A stretch of 64,000 nt of DNA from CAZJUP01 sp964549275 (lineage in GTDB: Bacteria > Fidelibacterota > Marinisomatia > Marinisomatales > TCS55), in assembly GCA_964549275.1 (NCBI GenBank), contig CAZJUP010000008.1, positions 1-64,000 on the forward strand, in the 5' to 3' direction. Numbering within the stretch: position 1 is the stretch's first letter; each line of letters opens with the position of its first letter. The translations under genes and the position numbers were made by a program. This document shows positions 8,415 through 15,571 of this stretch, piece after piece. Under the pieces are notes generated by a model that was given only the letters and a program-made list of their open reading frames with translations, made no database searches and was not told the origin of the DNA.

Positions 8415-9578
8415 ATGAAACACATACAACGATATCTTTTGAGTATAATTATAGGATTGACTCTCATCAGTGCACAACAACAATTTAAGGTAGGAGGGCA
8501 GATTCGCTATCGTTCCGAACAGAATGATAAAGGGCTGACCCCAGAATCAAAATCTGCCACATTCTCATATCTGAGAACTCGGCTGAATCTCTCCTTTTCT
8601 CCAAACGAAAGTGTATCGGGTCTGATTCAAATCCAGGATTCAAGAACTTTGGGTGAAGAAGGGAGCACACTGAGTGACGGTTCCGCAGATAACATGGACC
8701 TCCATCAAGCCTATGCAAAAATCCAATTGGCTCCACTGTGGAGTCTTAAAGTGGGAAGAATGGAGGTTATTTATGGCCCTCAGAGGCTCATGGGTGCTGT
8801 AGGTTGGCATAATATTGGCCGAAGTTTTGATGGCTTCGTGTTGAAGTTTGCGAAAGATAAAATGACGGTGGATATCTTTAATTTTATTGAACATGAAATG
8901 GATATCTATATGGATATCTATGATGAGGATTTTGACGATGTAATGGTCAGGGGAGCCTATAGTTCATTTTATGTCATGCCCGGGATGAAAACGGATGTGT
9001 TTATTATCCAGGATGGGGAAAGAATGACTTATGGCGGATATGCAAAAGGAAAAATTTCCGGTATCGGATACGAATTAGAATCAGCCATCCAAAAGGGAAA
9101 TTCCTGGGCTAATCAAGATATTAAATACAATGGGATGATGTGGGGAGCAAATTTTAGTTACACATTAGGGGGTAACACCGTTACAGCCGGTGCGGATTAT
9201 ATTTCAGGAGATGACAGCACCACTACAGAAATCGAATCCTTCCACACACTTTATGCTACGAATCATAAATATTATGGCTTTATGGATTATTTTCTGAATT
9301 TACCGTTCCATACCAACGGGCAGGGATTGATTGATATGCATATCAAAGCGGCACTTGTTTCGGTTGGAGGAATTAGACCATTTTTGGCAATTCATTCTTT
9401 TAAAAATGCTGATCAAAGCGGTGAATTTGGGCAAGAAATTGATATTACACTGAAGTATACACTATACAATGCTGTTAATATTGTTGGGGGATATTCCATG
9501 TTTACCAATGGTGATATTATGGGGGTTAAAGATCACAAGGCCACTTGGGCTTACCTCATGATGGTGGTGAATTTTTAG
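8415..9578 (+). CDS. Outer-membrane beta-barrel, alginate-export/porin-like
   Basis: The 387-residue protein has an N-terminal signal ending SAQQ. It is followed by alternating strands typical of a 14-18-stranded barrel: FKVGGQIRYRSEQ, SYLRTRLNLSF, VSGLIQIQDSR, SLKVGRMEVIYGPQRLMG. The R-(T/S)-R-(L/F)-x-(L/F) and DLHQAYAKIQ...LKVGRM pattern matches the alginate-export superfamily, which acts as porins for anionic or small substrates. The last residue is Phe (MMVVNF), as expected for Bam-inserted barrels. The position just after the periplasmic cytochrome cluster suggests it may admit their substrate, but a terminator lies between them. Substrate is unknown. Confidence 0.75.
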   Translation: MKHIQRYLLSIIIGLTLISAQQQFKVGGQIRYRSEQNDKGLTPESKSATFSYLRTRLNLSFSPNESVSGLIQIQDSRTLGEEGSTLSDGSADNMDLHQAYAKIQLAPLWSLKVGRMEVIYGPQRLMGAVGWHNIGRSFDGFVLKFAKDKMTVDIFNFIEHEMDIYMDIYDEDFDDVMVRGAYSSFYVMPGMKTDVFIIQDGERMTYGGYAKGKISGIGYELESAIQKGNSWANQDIKYNGMMWGANFSYTLGGNTVTAGADYISGDDSTTTEIESFHTLYATNHKYYGFMDYFLNLPFHTNGQGLIDMHIKAALVSVGGIRPFLAIHSFKNADQSGEFGQEIDITLKYTLYNAVNIVGGYSMFTNGDIMGVKDHKATWAYLMMVVNF

Positions 9579-9676
9579 TTTTGAAGGCAACAGGTATTGA
9601 GAAAAGAAATGGACTGACTTAATTTTCGGCCCGATTTTTATTCATTTATTAAACAATTAATATCATTGAGGATAAT

Positions 9677-11158
9677 ATGGCACATTTAAATACAGTTGAG
9701 CATACAACAAAAAACTGGCAAAGCATAAAAAGGGATGTCATAGTCGTAGGACTATATGACGATCTAAAGCTTACCCGTCAGTTTCAGCAGGTTAATCGTG
9801 TTTTGGGGAGAGCCCTGTCCAACGCTTTATCTGCAAATATGATAAAAGGGAAAGCAGGGGAAGTCGTTGATTTGGTTGGGAAAAACGGATTACGGGCATT
9901 TGTTGTGGGATTAGGAAAGCGACGTCCTTTGTCTGTAGAAGCATTAAGACAAGCTGGTGCTGCTGCTTCAAAAGCCGCTATCCAAAAAAAATTAGGAAAT
10001 CTTACTTTTATCGTTCCATTGGAAGCCCGCAGTGTGGAACAAAGTCAGGCTGTAGCAGAAGGGCTTGTCTTGGGCAGTTACCAATTTCTTGAATTTAAAA
10101 CTGCAGAAAACAATGAGGATAAAAAGTCCTTTTTACTTGAGTCTGCAACCGTAGTCGGAGGGCACAAAAAAGGAGTAGAAAAAGGGAAGATTTTCGGCCA
10201 ATCTGTTTGTTTTGCCCGTGATGTAGAAAACCGCCCCGGAAATATTGCTACGCCTTCCCACTTGGCAAAACAAGCCCAAGCAATCGGGAAGGAAGGCGGT
10301 ATGAAAGTTACCGTATTTGATCGTGAGAAATTTACCAAAATGGGGATGGGTGCTCTTGCAGGTGTCGCCATTGGTACTGATGAACCACCTAAGTTTATTA
10401 TCATGGAATATTGGGGAACGGATAAAACGGTTAAACCGAAAGTTCTCGTGGGAAAGGGGCTAACATTTGATAGCGGTGGTATATCTATAAAACCGGCTGC
10501 AAAAATGGATGAGATGAAATTCGATATGTGTGGTTCCGGTGTGGTTTTGGGCGTGATGAAGGCTGTGGCTGCTTCAAAACCTAAAATGAATGTAGTGGGT
10601 ATTATCCCATCTACGGAAAACCTCAGTGGAGCTAAAGCCTATAAACCGGGAGATATATTAAAAGCGTATAACGGCAAAACTATCGAAGTTTTGAATACAG
10701 ATGCGGAAGGCCGTCTCATTTTGGCAGATGCTCTTTCTTATGCCAGCAAGCACTATAAACCGGAGTTTATTTTAGATTTCGCAACTTTAACCGGCGCAGT
10801 GGTCATTGCGTTAGGACATATTGCCACCGGAGTAATGGGAACAAATGAAAAATTAATAGACAAAGTGAAAGAATCCTCTGCACGTACAGGTGAAAAGGTA
10901 TGGGAATTTCCTCTTTGGGAAGAATATTGTGACCAGGTTCAATCTAAGATTGCCGATGTTAAAAATACTGGCGCTGCCCGACAGGCCGGTACCATAGCAG
11001 GGGGTGCATTTCTTAAGGAATTTGTCGGAGAAAATATTCCCTGGGTCCATTTTGACATTGCCGGAACAGCTTGGGGAGATCGGGATTTACCCTATCACAA
11101 CAAAGGGCAGGCAACAGGAGAAGTGATCCGGTTAGTCTTGGACTTGTTGAAGGTATAA
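9677..11158 (+). CDS. pepA: Leucyl aminopeptidase (M17, cytosol aminopeptidase)
   Basis: This 493-residue protein is a full-length M17 peptidase, which removes N-terminal residues from peptides with two metal ions and acts as a cytoplasmic hexamer. Metal and catalytic motifs are visible: VGKGLTFDSGGISIKP (Lys and Asp, near residues 256-270), DMCGSG near 290, and the signature NTDAEGRL near 340-347. The N-terminal third is the variable macro-like domain. A weak ribosome site (gaggataat) precedes ATG 9677. A clear terminator follows, so it appears to be a single-gene transcript. Confidence 0.95.
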   Translation: MAHLNTVEHTTKNWQSIKRDVIVVGLYDDLKLTRQFQQVNRVLGRALSNALSANMIKGKAGEVVDLVGKNGLRAFVVGLGKRRPLSVEALRQAGAAASKAAIQKKLGNLTFIVPLEARSVEQSQAVAEGLVLGSYQFLEFKTAENNEDKKSFLLESATVVGGHKKGVEKGKIFGQSVCFARDVENRPGNIATPSHLAKQAQAIGKEGGMKVTVFDREKFTKMGMGALAGVAIGTDEPPKFIIMEYWGTDKTVKPKVLVGKGLTFDSGGISIKPAAKMDEMKFDMCGSGVVLGVMKAVAASKPKMNVVGIIPSTENLSGAKAYKPGDILKAYNGKTIEVLNTDAEGRLILADALSYASKHYKPEFILDFATLTGAVVIALGHIATGVMGTNEKLIDKVKESSARTGEKVWEFPLWEEYCDQVQSKIADVKNTGAARQAGTIAGGAFLKEFVGENIPWVHFDIAGTAWGDRDLPYHNKGQATGEVIRLVLDLLKV

Positions 11159-11180
11159 CCCTTTCCATCGGATTAGTCTT

Positions 11181-11219
11181 AAAGCCCCGGTTGGTTGCAT
11201 TACAGTCGGGGCTTCTTTA
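11181..11219 (+). terminator. Rho-independent terminator after pepA
   Basis: The stem agccccg / cggggct with a loop of about 17 bases is followed by TCTTTAATTT. It lies 25 bp past the pepA stop. Confidence 0.85.
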
Positions 11220-11229
11220 ATTTCTTTCT

Positions 11230-11814
11230 ATGAATAAGACCCCCACCAGAGAAGAGGCTTTAAATCTTCTTTACGAATATACAAAATCAGATTCACTTCG
11301 GCGCCATGGATTAGGGGTTGAACAAGTCATGAGAAAAATGGCAGAAAAAATGGGCGGAAATATAGAAGAGTGGGGAATGACCGGCCTTCTCCATGATTTT
11401 GACTATGAACGCTTTCCGACGATGGAAGAACACCCGTATAAAGGGAATGAAATTCTGAAAGAAAAAGGATATCCCGATTCCGTGTGTGAAGCCATAATGG
11501 GGCATGCAACCTATACCGGTGTTCCCCGGGATTCTGATATGGCAAAAGCCCTGTTTGCTGTAGATGAACTTACTGGTTTTATTTTTGCGGTAACTTACGT
11601 TCGTCCATCCAAATCTGTCCTGGATGTTAAACCGAAATCTGTAAAGAAAAAATTAAAGCAGCGTTCTTTTGCAGCCAGTGTAAACCGGGATGATATATAT
11701 CAGGGGATAGAAGAATTGGGTGTTGACCTGACAGAACATATTCAATTTGTAATTGATGCACTATCTGAGAATGCAGAAGAATTGGGCCTGAAAGGTCCTC
11801 CTGGAACATCATGA
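11230..11814 (+). CDS. HD-domain (HDIG-type) hydrolase
   Basis: The 194-residue protein has an HD-superfamily pattern: the first His in RRHGLGVEQVMRKMA, the metal-binding pair in GLLHDFDYERFP near residue 54, and a later His in IMGHATYTG. HD proteins hydrolyse phosphoesters of nucleotides or related substrates. The C-terminal part (VKKKLKQRSFAASVNRDDI) is conserved in small HDIG proteins of anaerobes and FCB bacteria. No substrate can be named. It overlaps rmuC by 4 bp (ATGA), which suggests coupled expression in a three-gene unit with rmuC and a lipoprotein. Confidence 0.8.
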   Translation: MNKTPTREEALNLLYEYTKSDSLRRHGLGVEQVMRKMAEKMGGNIEEWGMTGLLHDFDYERFPTMEEHPYKGNEILKEKGYPDSVCEAIMGHATYTGVPRDSDMAKALFAVDELTGFIFAVTYVRPSKSVLDVKPKSVKKKLKQRSFAASVNRDDIYQGIEELGVDLTEHIQFVIDALSENAEELGLKGPPGTS

Positions 11815-12908
11815 ACGTCTACATTAGCATTACCTTATTTTTAGTCGGTTTTGGCGCCGGTGCCGGCATCATTTGGGTTTTGTGGCAAAAAGAAAAAGAT
11901 GAAAAATTATCGAATAGGGACCAACTCAAAGCAGAATTCGGCGATCTTTCTAAACAAGCATTAGACCAAAACCTTGAAACATTTCTGACTTTGGCTGAAA
12001 GTAAATTTAAGGAATTAGTAAAAACTTCAGATGGGCAGTTAGATCAGAAAAAAGAGTTAATAGACCAGTCTCTGGTAGAGATGAAGAAAAAATTGGAAGG
12101 ATTGGATCAATCCACCCATGAGTTAAAAGGACAGGTGGAATTGTCCAAAAAGGGAATTGGTGATCTTGCAGAAACCACTACAAAATTATCCCGCGTTTTA
12201 TCCAGTTCTCAAGACAGAGGGCAATGGGGAGAAAGAATGGTGGAAGATATTTTGAATTTTATGGGGCTGGTGGAAGGGATCAATTACGAGAAACAATCCC
12301 AAGCCGGAGAAGGACGACCGGATTTTACTTTTAAACTTCCTGATGAAAAATCCATTAACATGGATGTGAAATTTCCACTGACCCATTATGAAAATTATTT
12401 AGGGACGGACAATGAAAAGGAAATGGCAGAAGAGAAGAAGGCTTTTTTAACAGATGTCCGTGAACACGTTAAGGCCATAGAAAAACGAACCTATATCGAT
12501 CCGGAAGGAGGCACGGTAGATTATGTGCTTATGTTTATACCTAATGAAAGTATTTATGTCTTTTTAAATCAGGAAGATAGAGAACTCATCGATTTTTCAC
12601 TGTCAAAAAAAGTGTTATTGTGTTCACCCATTACTCTGTATGCGGTGCTGTCTCTCATTCGCCAATCCGTTGCCAATTTTTCTATGGAGCAGAAAGCCGG
12701 AGAAATGCAGCAATTGGTAGGCGTGTTTAGGAAGCAATGGGATGAGTTTGTAAATCAAATGGAAAAATTGGGAAACACCCTGAATACTGTACAATCCCAT
12801 TTCGAAAAATTGGTTTCCACTCGTCGAAATCAATTGGAAAAACCTATGGATAAAATTAGTGAACTGCAGTTGGGTCAGGGGGAAAACCAGAAAGAATTAG
12901 AGTCATGA
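11811..12908 (+). CDS. rmuC: RmuC family DNA recombination protein
   Basis: The 365-residue protein has one N-terminal membrane helix (about residues 4-24), a coiled-coil stretch to about residue 120, and then the RmuC domain. That domain contains SSSQDRGQWGERMVEDIL, GRPDFTFKLPD, DVKFPLTHYENYL and DYVLMFIPNESIYVF. RmuC proteins are predicted nucleases that limit inversions or rearrangements at short repeats; the PD-(D/E)XK-like core fits the GRPDF...DVKFP spacing. It starts inside the stop of the HD gene and overlaps the next lipoprotein gene by 4 bp. Family assignment is secure; the exact biochemical role is poorly defined for the whole family. Confidence 0.93.
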   Translation: MNVYISITLFLVGFGAGAGIIWVLWQKEKDEKLSNRDQLKAEFGDLSKQALDQNLETFLTLAESKFKELVKTSDGQLDQKKELIDQSLVEMKKKLEGLDQSTHELKGQVELSKKGIGDLAETTTKLSRVLSSSQDRGQWGERMVEDILNFMGLVEGINYEKQSQAGEGRPDFTFKLPDEKSINMDVKFPLTHYENYLGTDNEKEMAEEKKAFLTDVREHVKAIEKRTYIDPEGGTVDYVLMFIPNESIYVFLNQEDRELIDFSLSKKVLLCSPITLYAVLSLIRQSVANFSMEQKAGEMQQLVGVFRKQWDEFVNQMEKLGNTLNTVQSHFEKLVSTRRNQLEKPMDKISELQLGQGENQKELES

Positions 12909-13330
12909 AAAAAAACGGTGTACCCGTCTTAATCTTCCTGTTATTTTTCATTATTCCATTTTCAGCTTGTGTCGGCCCGGCAGACCCGGTACATGGTTTA
13001 GTTGAAAATATGTCTGTGGTCGTCAACACTACAGATGCATTTACCTATTCCTTACGGGGGAAAGATTTTTCCTTTGAAGAAGCCTATGATGTGAAATTAA
13101 CTCTCATGGAGAATCAGTCCTATTCTGTAACTTTGGTCCTCTCTGAAAAGGTTGGTGCGGATACAACCACCATAATTATTTATGGCGACCAAAATCAAAT
13201 TCTAAACCAGTTCTACATGATGGCCAATACCGTTAGAGTAGATGCAGGGAATACCGTAGCACCCAAAAAGGTGGAACTGAGCGGGAATAAATTCACCGGA
13301 ATTTTGGATCTGGTTTTGGCCAGAGATTGA
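12905..13330 (+). CDS. Small hypothetical lipoprotein
   Basis: The 141-residue product has a Lys-rich start, a hydrophobic core (VLIFLLFFIIPF) and the lipobox FSAC at about residues 19-22. It should therefore be lipidated and held in a membrane. The remaining 120 residues are predicted beta-rich (SVVVNTTDAFTYSLRG, YSVTLVLSEKVGADTTT) and I recognise no family. It is coupled to rmuC by a 4-bp overlap and is followed 27 bp later by the transporter gene. Confidence 0.7.
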   Translation: MKKNGVPVLIFLLFFIIPFSACVGPADPVHGLVENMSVVVNTTDAFTYSLRGKDFSFEEAYDVKLTLMENQSYSVTLVLSEKVGADTTTIIIYGDQNQILNQFYMMANTVRVDAGNTVAPKKVELSGNKFTGILDLVLARD

Positions 13331-13357
13331 ACCCGTTTACCGTATTCACAAATCTAA

Positions 13358-15556
13358 ATGAGTAAACGCAAACGTTTTGGAACTTTCGAGGGTGTCTTTA
13401 CGCCTACGATTCTGACTATCCTCGGAGTCATTATGTATCTCCGTCTCGGCTGGGTTGTGGGGAATGCCGGATTTGGCGGTGCACTTCTTATCATAATTTT
13501 AGCTAAGGTCGTCACTGTAACCACAGGATTGGCTATTGCTTCCATGGCTTCAAATATAAAAATAGGGGATGGAGGGTCTTATGCCATTATTTCCCGATCG
13601 TTGGGAATAGAAATCGGAGGAGCTGTGGGTCTGCCTCTTTTTCTATCTCAATCGTTAGGCGCCGCAATGTATATCGTCGGATTTACCGAAGGATGGTCAT
13701 CAATTTTCCCGGACCATGACCCTTTTATCGTATCCTCCTCAGTGTTAGCCCTATTAACACTAACATCTCTCCTCAGTGCCAGGGTGGCCATGAGAGCCCA
13801 ATATTTCATCATGTTTTTAATCGGAGCCTCCTTGGTTTCGTTCTTTGCCGGAAATGGACAAGCTACGGATTCTGTTGTGATTTGGGGGAAATACGATACT
13901 GCTCCTTTTTGGACCGTGTTTGCTATCTTTTTCCCTGCTGTTACGGGGATTGAAGCCGGAGCGGCCATGTCCGGTGAACTGGCAGATCCAAAAACCAGTT
14001 TAAAAAGAGGAATTCTTTGGTCTATTGGAATATCCTTTATAGTATACATCCTCATCGCGTATTGGTTGGATTATAAAGTTTCGTCAGAAGTTTTGAGAAA
14101 TAATTATCAGGTGATGATGGATATCTCTAAATGGCGATGGATTATTTTAGCCGCAGTTCTGGGAGCAACTTTATCTTCTGCTCTGGGAGCTATTGTAGGA
14201 GGTCCCAGAACATTATTGGCATTAGGAAAAAACAAAGTTTTACCCTTTGGTAAATATTTGGCAAAAAGATCCAAAAACGGGGAACCTCGAATTTCAATCG
14301 TCTTAACGGCTCTCATAGTAGAAACGGCATTAATTTTCGGAGACCTGAATACCATTGCCCCCCTGTTAACCATGTTTTTTCTCATAACCTACGGTGCCAT
14401 AAATCTCGTGGTATTAATTGAAAAGGGTACAGGAATTGTCTCCTATCGTCCCACGTTTGAGGTTCCGTTTATTGTACCGCTCATCGGAACGGTATGGTGC
14501 GGTATTGCCATGTTTCTTATCAACCCTGTTTTTGCGGGTTTGGCCATCATCGTGATTTTACTGGTATATGCCTGGCAAATACGCCTGGACCATCAAGCGC
14601 CTTGGGGAGATGTTCGCCAAGGATTATTTAATGCCATAGCGGAGTGGGCGGTTCGAACTGCAGCAAAAATGCCCACCAGCGCCAAATCATGGAAACCCAA
14701 TTTATTGGTCCCCATCGAAAACCCCCGATATTGGCGAAGAAGACTTCGGTTGGTTAGGGATATCATTTACCCCAAGGGAAGTGTCAGACTGATTACGGTA
14801 AAAGTAGTCAAAAAAGGATTACGGCAGGGTATTATAGATTTGGTTGAAAAATTTTTGGAAAGGGAGAAAAATCCAGAACGGGAACCCCGATCCGAAGATG
14901 AAAATGTCTTGTACGGACAATTGGACGATCTATCACAAATTTTGAAATCAGAAAAAATATTATCAACAAATACGGTATTGGAGGCCAACGATTTTATCGA
15001 AGGAATCAGTATTGCTACACAAGCCATGCGTGGAGCCACTTTGCCTCCTAATACGATGTTTCTTTCCATGAGTGATGATGCTTTCAAAGATGAGCGGTTA
15101 GAAGCGCTCATGAGTATCGCCAAAAGGGAAAATATGGGATTAATATTGGTCAAACCCCATAACGAAAAACGCTTTGGGGAAAAACAGAAAATAAACCTAT
15201 GGCTAGGGACAAAAAGTCCAAATCGAAATCTTTCCATCCTAACGGCTCTTCAAATTGAGCGGAATTGGAAGGGCTATTTAAATTTGATTCAGATTGTTTC
15301 AGATAAGGAGAGAATTCCCAGGGCTCGCAAAAGGCTCCAGGTTATTTCCGAACAGGCACGGCTACCTTTGGATACAAAGTTTCAGGTATGGGAAGGTGAA
15401 TTTTTAGATCGGTTAGAAAACGGGAAAAATGCAGATATTAATATATTTGGAATTCCGGAATCTTTCGATTTAAAAATGATGAGAAACATTGCTCGTGATC
15501 TAGATACAGGCTGTTTGTTTATCCGTGAAAGCGGAGAAGAAAATGTTATGGCCTAA
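13358..15556 (+). CDS. SLC12-like (cation-chloride cotransporter) APC permease
   Basis: The 732-residue protein starts with GVFTPTILTILGVIMYLRLG (about residues 9-28). This is nearly the signature of TM1 of eukaryotic Na-K-Cl and K-Cl cotransporters. About twelve hydrophobic segments fill residues 10-415, with FPAVTGIEAGAAMSGELADP around TM6 as in that family. The last 300 residues form a soluble domain, also as in SLC12. It probably carries ions or amino acids across the inner membrane; the substrate cannot be read. It converges with the helicase gene, 15 bp apart. Confidence 0.85.
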   Translation: MSKRKRFGTFEGVFTPTILTILGVIMYLRLGWVVGNAGFGGALLIIILAKVVTVTTGLAIASMASNIKIGDGGSYAIISRSLGIEIGGAVGLPLFLSQSLGAAMYIVGFTEGWSSIFPDHDPFIVSSSVLALLTLTSLLSARVAMRAQYFIMFLIGASLVSFFAGNGQATDSVVIWGKYDTAPFWTVFAIFFPAVTGIEAGAAMSGELADPKTSLKRGILWSIGISFIVYILIAYWLDYKVSSEVLRNNYQVMMDISKWRWIILAAVLGATLSSALGAIVGGPRTLLALGKNKVLPFGKYLAKRSKNGEPRISIVLTALIVETALIFGDLNTIAPLLTMFFLITYGAINLVVLIEKGTGIVSYRPTFEVPFIVPLIGTVWCGIAMFLINPVFAGLAIIVILLVYAWQIRLDHQAPWGDVRQGLFNAIAEWAVRTAAKMPTSAKSWKPNLLVPIENPRYWRRRLRLVRDIIYPKGSVRLITVKVVKKGLRQGIIDLVEKFLEREKNPEREPRSEDENVLYGQLDDLSQILKSEKILSTNTVLEANDFIEGISIATQAMRGATLPPNTMFLSMSDDAFKDERLEALMSIAKRENMGLILVKPHNEKRFGEKQKINLWLGTKSPNRNLSILTALQIERNWKGYLNLIQIVSDKERIPRARKRLQVISEQARLPLDTKFQVWEGEFLDRLENGKNADINIFGIPESFDLKMMRNIARDLDTGCLFIRESGEENVMA

Positions 15557-15571
15557 AGCATTAAAAAGGAA

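Noticed and set aside
14767..15237. 156-residue ORF antisense to the SLC12-like transporter gene
   Set aside because: It lies wholly inside a strongly supported coding region, has no ribosome site and no recognisable domain; its Ser/Phe-rich composition is that of a reverse-frame shadow.
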